Shown here: one piece after another, positions 36,101 to 43,370 of the stretch
How positions within the stretch are numbered: position 1 is the stretch's first letter
Layout: every line of letters starts with the position of its first letter
From: Nemertoderma westbladi
Taxonomy: Eukaryota > Xenacoelomorpha > Nemertodermatida > Nemertodermatidae
Assembly: GCA_032718475.1 (NCBI GenBank)
Contig: JAUCBJ010003485.1
Location: 1 to 50,871, forward strand
Direction: 5' to 3'
Length of the DNA stretch: 50,871 bases
Translations under genes and position numbers: made by a program
Notes under the pieces: model-generated
Told to the model about the DNA's origin: nothing
What the model saw: the letters and a program-made list of their open reading frames with translations, nothing else
The model's database searches: none

Positions 36101-39100
36101 TGCTGCTATGTACACATGTACCGATAGGGTAGTATCACAGTTGAGGCACAGTGACAAACACCTTTCCCCAGTGGCCATTTTTGCTCCGATTTGTCTCAAA
36201 TTTCACACAGACACTCTCTGACCTATGTGTAAGTGTAACTTCATAGAAAAAAAGTTTTAAATTAGGTGATTTTCCGCTTCGAGCAGCACGATTGAAAATC
36301 AGGAGTTTAAGACTTTTTTCTCGAAAAGTCAATTTTTGCCTGTTTTAAAGTGCACCATTTCCTCAATTTGCCGGAAAATCTACGTAGACAGACAGTAGAC
36401 ACCCTAGGCAGCTAGCTTAGCTAGGTCGTGTATTTAATGTGGTGTAAATTTTATGGCTCCGGAGGACGATGTGCCCTTCGCGCAGCACGAAAACTGTATT
36501 TTCTGGAAAAATAATTAACTTAATTTGACCACTGTCAGTACTACTACTGCCCTGCCAGTAGCCTACCAGACAACCTCACTACAGCGTCCTACCATTGCAG
36601 GATTGTACTACCGTACCGGTACCGGTACTGGCTAATTCGAGTCAATAATAATTAATATTAATAATAATAATATTATATTTTTTGTCACATAGATATTATT
36701 AATGTACTGTACAGAATACGGCAGTACGGTACAGTATACATCAACCTGTCTAGGCCTACTGCTACTACTACTACAGTACCAGACATCAGATGGTTTTGCT
36801 GTAGAAATACGGTAGATAAGTATGTCTGTATGTTATGTCTAATTCTGTCTTAAGGCCTGACACTCTTAAGACGTCTGCAGACGTCTTTAGACCTGTCTGA
36901 GGCACGTCTGATATCAGGCGTAGCCAGACGTATGAAGATCTGACGTTTTAGTATGTTTTAAGGATGTTTAGAAAGTACAGTAAATAATATAGGAGTCTGT
37001 AAGTTTGTTTGCTTTATTTTTTCGCCATCACCCACACTAATTGACTCCCATAATCCTATATAATTAATAGATATCACCTCCTTCCACACTCTCTTGTTCG
37101 TCTTGCCCATTGTTTGCACTCACTCCTGCTCCCGCTCGGCTTATCCCACACAAAACCACTTTCCTGCCCTCATAATATGGGATATGGGAGGGATACTTGA
37201 CGCAAATCCCATCACTGCGAATTAATAACAAAACAATTACTATTAATCAATGTCTCGTATTACTTTGTAGGTCTCCGAGACGAGAAAGAGACATTAGAGG
37301 AATGCGCTCTCCGTGAATTATACGAAGAAACAGGTTACACCGGTAAGGTGGTAGCGGTGGCCCCTACCACCTGTCTAGACCCCGGTCTCTCCAACTGCTC
37401 CACAACAATAATAGAAATATCCGTTGATGGGGACCAGCCAATCAATCAGGTATGCGTTATACTATTGGTTAGTTATACTATTGTTGGGTTCGTTAGTGTA
37501 TTGTGAGATGTTGACACAACTTGCGCCAATCACGTTTATAATTACACATACTTCCTTGTGTAGCACCTACTTTTTATCTATTAAATGTAACACCTATTTT
37601 TCTATATAATTTTAACACATCTTTTTTTTCTTTAAAACATATAAATGTTTCATGCTGGTTGTCGCAACTATATTTTTCTTTATAGAATGAATGTAGGCCC
37701 TAACACCAGGGACAGGATACGATACGATACGAAAACGGATTCTCGTATTTCGTCGCGCAGTATATTATTCGTATCGAATTTCGTATCTTATTATTTTGTT
37801 AATATTAATAAACAGTCAAACCAGAGATCACAGCAGCACTTCTTTCTTTAAATTTTTTTTCTCAAAATTGGTGTATATATTAGGTTACAGCTTACAGTTT
37901 TATAATGTCAATAAAATGTGTAAGACAAAGGATAGTTAACCACATTGTAATTAACTGTAGAATAATGATAAAACGACCACTGAAATATAATCTAATTACA
38001 GTTTAAATAAACTTGTGAGCATACACATGATATGATAATTCATTCTAATGAGAAAATCATTGATAATGAAATAAAACATACTTTTATTCTAGTATTTGTT
38101 TGACATCCAAATTGAAATTTTGAATTTTATTCCATATGGTATAATGCATCCAATTCAAAATTATTCCATAAATAACGGCAGTAGGCCTGGGTACATCAGT
38201 GTAGTATGCATAAAGTGGCATGGTAATATGGTAACGCCTATTATTGGGCCCAGTTGCATAACGTCGATATGTTCTACTATTGGGCCATGTTGCATAACGT
38301 CCTTATGGATATTAATTGTAGCCAGTAGACACACTATTGCTGAAGCAAGCATATTGGAACAAGTAATTGTAAATAATTTTGTAAGTTTGTAAGTAATTGT
38401 AATTACAGAATACAATACATATATTTTTATAAACTCTTGGATAAAATACGATACGAAAAAAATACGAAACTTTTTTCGTATTTCTTATCGTATCTTTGAT
38501 TTTTCGCATCGTATCGTATTTTCTCAAAATTACATTCGTATCGAATCGTATCGTATCGTGAAAAATTGGTTCGGTATCGTATCGTATTTTCGTATCGTAT
38601 CCTGTCCCTGCCTAACACCTATTTGTTCTCTGAAGAATGTAACATGGATGTAGCGACTGTTTTTTCTGTATAGAATGTAACACCTATTTTTTTTGTATAG
38701 AATGTAACACCTATTTTTCTTTATAGAATGTAACACCTATATTTTCTTTATAGAATGTAACACCTATTTTTTCTGTATAGAATGTAACACGTATTTTTTC
38801 TGTATAGAATGTAACACCTATTTTTTCTGTATAGAATGTAACACCTATTTTTTCTGTATAGAATGTAACACCTATTTTTTCTGTATAGAATGTAACACCT
38901 ATTTTTTCTGTATAGAATGTAACACCTATTTTTTATGTATAGAATGTAACACCTATTTTTTCATTATAGAATGTAACACCTATTTTTTATGTATAGAATG
39001 TAACACCTAATTTTTCTGTATAGAATGTAACACCTATTTTTTCTTTATAGAATGTAACACCTATTTTTCTTTATAGAATGTAACACCTATTTTTTCTGTA

Positions 39101-42100
39101 TAGAATGTAACACCTATTTTTTCTGTATAGAATGTAACACCTATTTTTTCTGTATAGAATGTAACACCTATTTTTTCTGTATAGAATGTAACACCTATTT
39201 TTTCTTTATAGAATGTAACACCTATTTTTTATGTATAGAATGTAACACCTATTTTTTCTGTATAGAATGTAACACCTATTTTTTCTTTATAGAATGTAAC
39301 ACCTATTTTTCTTTATAGAATGTAACACCTATTTTTTCTGTATAGAATGTAACACCTATTTTTTCTTTATAGAATGTAACACCTATTTTTTATGTATAGA
39401 ATGTAACACCTATTTTTTCTGTATAGAATGTAACACCTATTTTTTCTTTATAGAATGTAACACCTATTTTTTCTTTATAGAATGTAACACCTATTTTTTC
39501 TTTATAGAATTAACACCTATTTTTTCTGTATAGAATGTAACACCTATTTTTTCTGTATAGAATGTAACACCTATTTTTTCTTTATAGAATGTAACACATA
39601 TTTTTTATGTATAGAATGTAACACCTATTTTTTCTTTATAGAATGTAACACATATTTTTTATGTATAGAATGTAACACCTATTTTTTCTTTATAGAATGT
39701 AACACCTATTTTTTCTTTATAGAATGTAACACCTATTTTTTCTTTATAGAATTAACACCTATTTTTTCTGTATAGAATGTAACACCTATTTTTTCTGTAT
39801 AGAATGTAACACCTATTTTTTCTTTATAGAATGTAACACATATTTTTTATGTATAGAATGTAACACCTATTTTTTCTTTATAGAATGTAACACCTATTTT
39901 TTCTGTATAGAATGTAACACCTATTTTTTCTGTATAGAATGTAACACCTATTTTTTCTGTATAGAATGTAACACCTATTTTTTCTTTATAGAATGTAATA
40001 CCTATTTTTTCTGTATAGAATGTAACACCTATTTTTTCTGTATAGAATGTAACACCTATTTTTTCTGTATAGAATGTAACACCTATTTTTTCTGTATAGA
40101 ATGTAACACCTATTTTTTCTGTATAGAATGTAACACCTATTTTTTCTGTATAGAATGTAACACCTATTTTTTCTGTATAGAATGTAACACCTATTTTTTC
40201 TGTATAGAATGTAACACCTATTTTTTCTTTATAGAATGTAACACCTATTTTTTATGTATAGAATGTAACACCTATTTTTTCTGTATAGAATGTAACACCT
40301 ATTTTTTCTTTATAGAATGTAACACCTATTTTTCTTTATAGAATGTAACACCTATTTTTTCTGTATAGAATGTAACACCTATTTTTTCTTTATAGAATGT
40401 AACACCTATTTTTTATGTATAGAATGTAACACCTATTTTTTCTGTATAGAATGTAACACCTATTTTTTCTTTATAGAATGTAACACCTATTTTTTCTTTA
40501 TAGAATGTAACACCTATTTTTTCTTTATAGAATTAACACCTATTTTTTCTGTATAGAATGTAACACCTATTTTTTCTGTATAGAATGTAACACCTATTTT
40601 TTCTTTATAGAATGTAACACATATTTTTTATGTATAGAATGTAACACCTATTTTTTCTTTATAGAATGTAACACATATTTTTTATGTATAGAATGTAACA
40701 CCTATTTTTTCTTTATAGAATGTAACACCTATTTTTTCTTTATAGAATGTAACACCTATTTTTTCTTTATAGAATTAACACCTATTTTTTCTGTATAGAA
40801 TGTAACACCTATTTTTTCTGTATAGAATGTAACACCTATTTTTTCTTTATAGAATGTAACACATATTTTTTATGTATAGAATGTAACACCTATTTTTTCT
40901 TTATAGAATGTAACACCTATTTTTTCTGTATAGAATGTAACACCTATTTTTTCTGTATAGAATGTAACACCTATTTTTTCTGTATAGAATGTAACACCTA
41001 TTTTTTCTTTATAGAATGTAATACCTATTTTTTCTGTATAGAATGTAACACCTATTTTTTCTGTATAGAATGTAACACCTATTTTTTCTGTATAGAATGT
41101 AACACCTATTTTTTCTGTATAGAATGTAACACCTATTTTTTCTGTATAGAATGTAACACCTATTTTTTCTGTATAGAATGTAACACCTATTTTTTCTGTA
41201 TAGAATGTAACACCTATTTTTTCTGTATAGAATGTAACACCTATTTTTTCTGTATAGAATGTAACACCTATTTTTTCTTTATAGAATGTAACACCTATTT
41301 TTTCTGTATAGAATGTAACACCTATTTTTTCTTTATAGAATGTAACACCTATTTTTTCTTTATAGAATGTAACACCTATTTTTTCTGTATAGAATGTAAC
41401 ACCTATTTTTTCTGTATAGAATGTAACACCTATTTTTTCTTTATAGAATGTAACACCTATTTTTTCTGTATAGAATGTAACACCTATTTTTTCTTTATAG
41501 AATGTAACACCTATTTTTTCTTTATAGAATGTAACACCTATTTTTTCTGTATAGAATGTAACACCTATTTTTTCTGTATAGAATGTAACACCTATTTTTT
41601 CTTTATAGAATGTAACACCTATTTTTTCTTTATAGAATGTAACACCCAGTCCCGACGAGGGTGAGTTTATTAAGGTGCACCTCGTTCCCTTATCCGGGCT
41701 TACTAACACTCTAAATGGTAAGTAAATATCATCCTTATAATTTAAGGTTCAATTTGGTGGAGTTTCCTCCAATAATACCCTGATCACCTAATTTAAAAAA
41801 ACAATTGTTTAAATTAATATTGTGATAATATGAATAAATAAGAACAAAAATGAAGTTTTTTTATTTATTATTATCTTTTAAGCAATTTCTTTAACTTCTG
41901 TCTTATTTATTTTGGAGTTTTAGCAGTAATATAAGAAATAATAATATCAGCTCATTTTACCAATAAATGTTGACAAGTGCTTATACGTTATCCTTAAAAT
42001 GACAGTTCAGTAGTTTCTTTACTTTCCTTTATAGAGTTCTCTAGTCGTGGCGTTATGGTTGATGCGCGACTGTACGCCTACGCACGGGGCCGCGATGCTG

Positions 42101-42171
42101 TTAGTCGGGAGTTGGAGCGGAGAAAGAGAGAGGTTATCGGTCAACCCGAGGAACTAATTAGTCGTCGCTAA
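24173..42171 (+). CDS. NUDT5: NUDT5, ADP-sugar pyrophosphatase (Nudix hydrolase), six exons, 214 aa
   Basis: Hydrolyses ADP-ribose and related ADP-sugars to AMP plus sugar phosphate. Assembled by eye as join(24173..24194, 24715..24822, 28904..29020, 37271..37449, 41636..41717, 42035..42171), 645 nt with every GT-AG junction in phase. The protein follows human NUDT5 throughout: W10, Y28 and R33 (human W46 is Tyr here), R70 in QYRPP (human R84), E79-FPAG, and a perfect Nudix box Gx5Ex7REUxEExGU at G83-Y105. Then come CLDPGLSNCS, PDEGEFIKV and VDARLYAYA. Length is 214 aa against 219 in human. Exon 1 (seven codons) is the least certain, since a longer N-terminus exists in human. Intron 3 contains an alternative exon 3 and the antisense WASHC4 gene; intron 2 contains antisense GTPase exons; intron 4 is a splice-acceptor repeat array. 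No AATAAA was seen soon after the stop. Confidence 0.9.
24715..24822 (+). CDS. NUDT5: NUDT5 exon 2
   Basis: Acceptor TTAATGACAG, donor G|GTTAGT. Encodes DWVSVNKTYYTDPTGVERTY and then ETVERTTRIAGSDTD, matching the N-terminal dimer domain of NUDT5 ([20 protein letters not shown] in human). Confidence 0.9.
25504..25509 (-). terminator. poly(A) signal of the antisense GTPase gene
   Basis: AATAAA on the minus strand, four bases downstream of the TGA stop. Confidence 0.5.
25514..25663 (-). CDS. small GTPase terminal exon
   Basis: Reads EIFHDKLDDTRRPGLMVASR... to ...LLERDTFCTIL stop, a basic hypervariable tail with a CaaL motif. The acceptor is on the right (TTACAG in minus orientation) and a poly(A) signal follows immediately. 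Confidence 0.5.
   Translation of the reverse strand, partial: EIFHDKLDDTRRPGLMVASRPDLTSLPERIASRPIRKTLLERDTFCTIL
25514..26050 (-). CDS. Ras-superfamily small GTPase, last two exons (Rab32/38-like), CaaL terminus
   Basis: Two minus-strand exons in NUDT5 intron 2. The upstream one (26050 to 25868, 61 codons, acceptor TTTGTAG, donor ACT|GTAAGT) encodes FGWIETSCKNFHNID, matching the G5 motif ETSAK of Rab/Ras proteins with the GFxGWxETS context seen in Rab32/38. The second (25663 to 25514, acceptor TGTTACAG, phase 0) encodes 49 residues ending DTFCTIL and a stop. CTIL is a CaaX-type prenylation signal (Leu favours geranylgeranylation). AATAAA lies at 25509-25504, just after the stop. The exons with the P-loop, switch regions and NKxD were not found in this window; they may lie further upstream in the other introns or be lost. 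Family placement is inferred from a short stretch. Confidence 0.5.
25868..26050 (-). CDS. small GTPase penultimate exon
   Basis: 61 codons, phase 0 at both ends: VTQEMVDALRNEWASVGYNR then FGWIETSCKNFHNIDMLFKC. ETS-C-K is the G5 guanine-specificity loop. It is bounded by good splice sites. Confidence 0.55.
26091..26321. repeat. perfect 106-bp inverted repeat with 19-nt loop
   Basis: Arms 26091-26196 and 26216-26321 are exact reverse complements over all 106 bases when compared base by base; the loop is 26197-26215 (contains AATATTCAATAGGGGGG). It lies about 40 bp 5' of the antisense GTPase exon and inside NUDT5 intron 2. It could be a recent foldback element, a hairpin-RNA source or an assembly artefact. 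Confidence 0.95.
26520..26990 (-). mobile_element. non-LTR RT relic with internal triplication
   Basis: On the minus strand: ILLYADDTVINTTSTDPAFK (RT motif C, YADD) at about 26890-26975, and further along KLKINDATEVYQSKSVKYLG and VHINRKLDWSEQVSAI at about 26595-26700. Between them a 40-41-bp unit beginning ATTTTCGGGAC is repeated three times (26720, 26761, 26801). Stops and frame changes show that it is dead. Confidence 0.6.
27120..28290 (+). mobile_element. non-LTR retrotransposon RT pseudogene (RTE/R4-like)
   Basis: Motif A MTFVDFKKAFDSIKY at 27199, then a frame change. Motif B LQGDTLAPLLF, motif C FADDIALLSN and the C-terminal LYGGETWTL..., FSGHCW, PTHGKRSRGRPA follow in one frame with in-frame stops at 27751-27753 and 28168-28170. 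The 3' end terminates in a (TAG)n microsatellite at about 28280-28295. Inactive copy in NUDT5 intron 2. Confidence 0.75.
28493..28623 (+). repeat. three-unit minisatellite with long G tracts
   Basis: G runs of 22, 16 and 17 (28493-28514, 28551-28566, 28607-28623) separated by near-identical spacers containing CGTGTCATTAAATTACGACA. Strong G-quadruplex potential in the NUDT5 sense strand. Run lengths are likely to be imprecise in any assembly. Confidence 0.85.
28904..29020 (+). CDS. NUDT5: NUDT5 exon 3 (version a)
   Basis: Acceptor TTACATGCAG, donor CAG|GTCTAT; phases 1 and 1. Encodes ECIAVVTRSVGAMDTSLLIL and then VEQYRPPVRRNTLEFPA, the first Nudix strands with the conserved YRPP and EFPAG motifs. 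Confidence 0.9.
29571..29710. mobile_element. palindromic MITE-like element, about 140 bp
   Basis: ACATACTTGTGTGTAAAGTA at the left pairs with the complement of the right end (GCAACAAGTATGTATGT), with GTGATGATCC / GGATCAGAACAC inside. A related element with the same plan is at 50691-50827. Confidence 0.55.
30474..30584 (+). CDS. NUDT5: NUDT5 alternative exon 3 (version b), candidate
   Basis: An open segment bounded by a strong acceptor (TTGTATTTACTCTAG) and donor (TCAG|GTAAGT), with phases 1 and 1 identical to exon 3a, so it can replace it in frame (predicted product 212 aa). It encodes TILIAIVKRLLHYDRLIIVE and then RRVASGSSHIVAAFPS, with the final G completed by exon 4. This follows the same Nudix strands: RLLHYDRLIIVE resembles RTLHYECIVLVK of human NUDT5, and AFPSG stands for EFPAG. 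The YRPP motif (human R84) and the Glu before FPAG are not conserved, so ligand binding should differ. The upstream in-frame ATG at 30436 could also give a membrane-spanning start, but the acceptor reading fits better. Expression is unproven. Confidence 0.6.
32260..32265 (-). terminator. poly(A) signal of WASHC4
   Basis: AATAAA on the minus strand about 15 bp after the WASHC4 stop codon. Confidence 0.5.
32280..35771 (-). CDS. WASHC4: WASH complex subunit 4 (WASHC4/SWIP), 1163 aa, intronless
   Basis: A core subunit of the endosomal WASH complex, which activates Arp2/3 actin nucleation for retromer-linked sorting. The ORF is complete and uninterrupted: 1163 aa against about 1173 in human. The N-terminus (WEFDKFDDGSLKVVAEIQLK, YGKYLKEY, LDPIGLDIIPYEQS) is closely collinear with human WASHC4 ([34 protein letters not shown]), as are LQELSCFVIRC, KLKPFEKLVMKLEGQLMDG and the C-terminal DSLHWFPSVREKYIREKGEI. 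The N-terminal, middle and C-terminal WASH-7-type regions follow in order. The last 30-odd residues are acidic, charged and low in complexity. It lies wholly inside NUDT5 intron 3, antisense. In vertebrates the gene has many exons, so its single-exon state here points to retroposition or wholesale intron loss. The 3' half of the ORF is visibly more GC-rich than the 5' half. Confidence 0.97.
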   Translation of the reverse strand: MGALATEWEFDKFDDGSLKVVAEIQLKKYGKYLKEYASQLRGIESALGETIGEGWDCTLDPIGLDIIPYEQSTLIHLINTENKILNKVLMVLVSLCCDMKALIRDAENKFFPALQFYGEGEPTQGLADGQSQLQIGRMIPLLQELSCFVIRCNDVIKNTIHQLAALYSSDKTLSRTISTANLHFTTIWNHLGDLLTVLITLDGIFATQTTFREHWIVYKRGLKSVHNAPALFGIPENKLKPFEKLVMKLEGQLMDGMIFQSCIEQMFDDGRIQVAHNTQFGEEFLYNVRYVVLTTEGQIGEQELNNRHTFVGAVALFILHYQLYRTIDKKLFKTIWDVHKKLPCVILSGNVVWIANDYLVQKIPPVTKLLEKKALQVVVTQRETYLQQKAHNFPKEIQQIYMEVSSWMVNMNSVMSKENQERPIEEFSSRGNLFIQGLVIAYRITHTIKTIMNLHVSISKPMTRLGVTHVCQLIEMAKAIEFTYHHKSLLVAQSSGHITQHLQYMALAIIGTAKKRLISSTDKKYNERKLDVLASLMLAEKCLYAPPSNERRLIAAVSLEVALQMKILNDSEFYSFQVVLKKLDVLSELKELIKKSCNCNVLYWNRVILPVYFRDLFESTHDANRIHYMFAALRDCVTPLSASKHLEDSDKLVEVFDKEVMDYFHDNLLQPLCQSIETDLRLCIHTHLKLDDRNPFKVGLKDLGRILNIRPIRFLDRIISVKDQVRHYLEVTFYKLTTVPPYDWKTYAQMGNLALQKYQLNLSESHLPNQSLGQGLDLLEIMRLVHVFVSRYLYNLNNQVFIERSSNNKFLNTINIGHVANSIRTHGTGIMNTTVNFTYQFLMKKFLVFSQFLFDENIKARLIKDIRYFRENKEQLQNKYPYDRAAKFNKGIRKLGVDEKTGQTYLDQFRELISQIGNAMGYIRLIRSGGLHCTSNSIRFIPDLEDIVKFKPLVEEEKLSAESTSAGEQLDDSILNLTRNFAEGTEYFRILVEVFTTSFLDPKNMHLRNFYIICPPLIVNFIEYMIVCKEKLNRKNNLGAAFTDDGFVMGVAFILKVLNQYREFDSLHWFPSVREKYIREKGEILEQKKLNAAATKSDEKLSQTMELTLKRLETYQREFDMVYYSLSSAQIFFHGLKASDEEGDRKVAEGGREEAPSKAESSV
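36868..36887. repeat. 20-bp perfect palindrome
   Basis: AAGACGTCTGCAGACGTCTT is self-complementary over all 20 bases. It lies in NUDT5 intron 3 within a stretch rich in AGACGTCTG/CGTCTGA words. Confidence 0.6.
37271..37449 (+). CDS. NUDT5: NUDT5 exon 4 (Nudix box)
   Basis: Acceptor TACTTTGTAG, donor CAG|GTATGC; enters in phase 1 and leaves in phase 0. Encodes LRDEKETLEECALRELYEET followed by GYTG, giving the complete Nudix box with both metal-binding Glu of REUxEE, then CLDPGLSNCSTTIIEISVDG. Confidence 0.95.
37557..37706 (+). repeat. diverged left edge of the intron 4 repeat array
   Basis: Degraded relatives of the 27-bp unit (AATGTAACACCTATTTTTCT near 37587; ATTTTTCTTTATAGAATG near 37671) stand upstream of the hAT-like insertion. 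The array is therefore older than the insertion and has lost homogeneity at this edge. Confidence 0.65.
37707..38610. mobile_element. hAT-like non-autonomous DNA transposon, 904 bp
   Basis: Left end CAGGGACAGGATACGATACG and right end the complement (...CGTATCCTGTCCCTG) form terminal inverted repeats. The element is flanked by an exact 8-bp duplication CCTAACAC (37699-37706 and 38611-38618). An 8-bp duplication with CAGGG ends is diagnostic of hAT elements. The subterminal regions are packed with CGTATC/GATACG words, as expected for transposase-binding repeats. No transposase coding; the ORFs inside are repeat by-products. A 40-odd-bp internal direct repeat (ATTGGGCC...TTGCATAACGTC) is at 38245-38305. 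Confidence 0.85.
38619..41646 (+). repeat. 27-bp tandem array of 3' splice-site units, about 112 copies
   Basis: The unit is AATGTAACACC followed by TATTTTTTCTTTATAG (T/G variant: CTGTATAG). Each unit holds a branch-point-like TGTAAC, a pyrimidine tract and a TATAG acceptor, followed by the first 11 bases of the next copy. The last copy's TATAG is the acceptor of NUDT5 exon 5 and the exon's first 11 bases are repeat sequence. Marker variants (GAATTAACACC at 39507/40530 and 39749/40772; AATGTAATACC at 39991/41014) are exactly 1,023 bp apart, so the array includes a 1,023-bp higher-order duplication. The 279-codon minus ORF here is an artefact of the 27-bp periodicity. Confidence 0.97.
41636..41717 (+). 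CDS. NUDT5: NUDT5 exon 5
   Basis: Acceptor TTTCTTTATAG, donor AATG|GTAAGT; phase 0 in, phase 1 out. Encodes NVTPSPDEGEFIKVHLVPLS and GLTNTLN, matching [20 protein letters not shown] of human NUDT5. The first codons (AAT GTA ACA CC) are repeat-derived. Confidence 0.93.
42035..42171 (+). CDS. NUDT5: NUDT5 exon 6 (terminal)
   Basis: Acceptor ACTTTCCTTTATAG; encodes FSSRGVMVDARLYAYARGRD to ...EELISRR and TAA at 42169-42171. VDARLYAYA matches VDARVYSYA of human NUDT5. The acceptor again reads TTTATAG, like the array unit in the preceding intron. Confidence 0.92.
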
Positions 42172-42272
42172 TTTATTGATTAATCTACCCTCATAGCTCT
42201 GTGGTAGCATAACGCCGTTGCTATGGTGGCATGCCTAACTCGCAGTGTCATGGTAACCAACTCGTGTTGCTA

Positions 42273-42965
42273 GGTTGTTTGGTGGAGAGTCTTGGGTCCC
42301 TCTTGGGTATTGGTTTAGCAGCACATCAATGTGTTTGGTGGGGAGTCTTGGGTCCCTCTTGGGTATTGGTTTAGCAGCACATCAATGTGTTTGGTGGGGA
42401 GTCTTGGGGTCCCTCTTGGGTATTGGTTTAGCAGCACATCAATGTGTTTGGTGGGGAGTCTTGGGGTCCCTCTTGGGTATTGGTTTAGCAGCACATCAAT
42501 GTGTTTGGTGGGGAGTCTTGGGGTCCCTCTTGGGTATTGGTTTAGCAGCACATCAATGTGTTTGGTGGGGAGTCTTGGGGTCCCTCTTGGGTATTGGTTT
42601 AACAGCACATCAATGTGTTTGGTGGAGAGTCTTGGGTCCCTCTTGGGTATTGGTTTAGCAGCACATCAATGTGTTTGGTGGAGAGTCTTGGGTCCCTCTT
42701 GGGTATTGGTTTAGCAGCACATCAATGTGTTTGGTGGAGAGTCTTGGGTCCCTCTTGGGTATTGGTTTAGCAGCACATCAATGTGTTTGGTGGAGAGTCT
42801 TGGGTCCCTCTTGGGTATTGGTTTAGCAGCACATCAATGTGTTTGGTGGGGAGTCTTGGGGTCCCTCTGGGGTATTGGTTTAGCAGCACATCAATGTGTT
42901 TGGTGGGGAGTCTTGGGGTCCCTCTTGGGTATTGGTTTAGCAGCACATCAATGTGTTTGGTGGGT
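42273..42965 (+). repeat. 56/57-bp minisatellite, about 12 copies
   Basis: Unit: TGTTTGGTGGGGAGTCTTGG, GGTCCCTCTTGGGTATTGG, TTTAGCAGCACATCAA. Units with a 4-G or 3-G run before TCCC differ by one base, so ORFs on both strands shift frame between units; none is believed coding. It begins about 100 bp after the NUDT5 stop, so it is probably in the 3' UTR or just beyond. Confidence 0.93.
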
Positions 42966-43370
42966 TGGTGAGTTAAATAGCTGACTGTATTCTATGTAGG
43001 TAAAGGTTGAACATATTGAGAACAAAATAATAATTATTGGTTTTAACAATTCCAAGTGCAGTTATTATTATAACAATATTTTAACTTTGATTTATGTTAT
43101 TAATAATTTTTTATATTGTTAAATATTAACTTAAGCTTACTTTGATAATATAATTTTAAGGTCAGTTATTTTAAACATTGGTGATGAGAACAAATCGAAT
43201 TATGCAATTTCGCTAATAACTTTAACTTTTTTCAGCAGTTAAATGCGAAATAATTGTTGTGAGGTAACAAACTCTTTTATTAACTACTTATAATTTATAA
43301 TTATATCCCAAATTACATTTACTTCGTCGTGTGTCGGTTTATCTATATAGTAACAAACGTAAATAATCCC
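42966..43370. other. spacer between two arrays
   Basis: About 400 bp of AT-rich DNA with no gene or repeat recognised. Confidence 0.5.

Larger units (their letters stand above)
29021..37270. other. NUDT5: NUDT5 intron 3
   Basis: An 8.2-kb intron containing a MITE-like element (29571-29710), alternative exon 3b, and the whole antisense WASHC4 gene. A 14-bp perfect hairpin (GTTAAGTAATGTCC) lies at 30002-30036 and a 20-bp perfect palindrome at 36868-36887. Remaining stretches (29711-30473, 30585-32259, 35772-37270) are AT-rich with no other gene recognised. Confidence 0.7.

Noticed and set aside
37645-38736. Short ORFs in the hAT-like element
   Set aside because: They come from CGTATC/GATACG repeats on both strands; there is no transposase motif.
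40870-41709. 279-codon minus-strand ORF of GVTFYTEKI repeats
   Set aside because: Antisense reading of the intron 4 array (27-bp period) that ends across NUDT5 exon 5; not a gene.
42275-42984. Several ORFs with repeated SLLGIGLAAHQCVWW-type peptides
   Set aside because: Overlapping frames of the 56/57-bp minisatellite; unit length changes shift the frame, so no protein is maintained.
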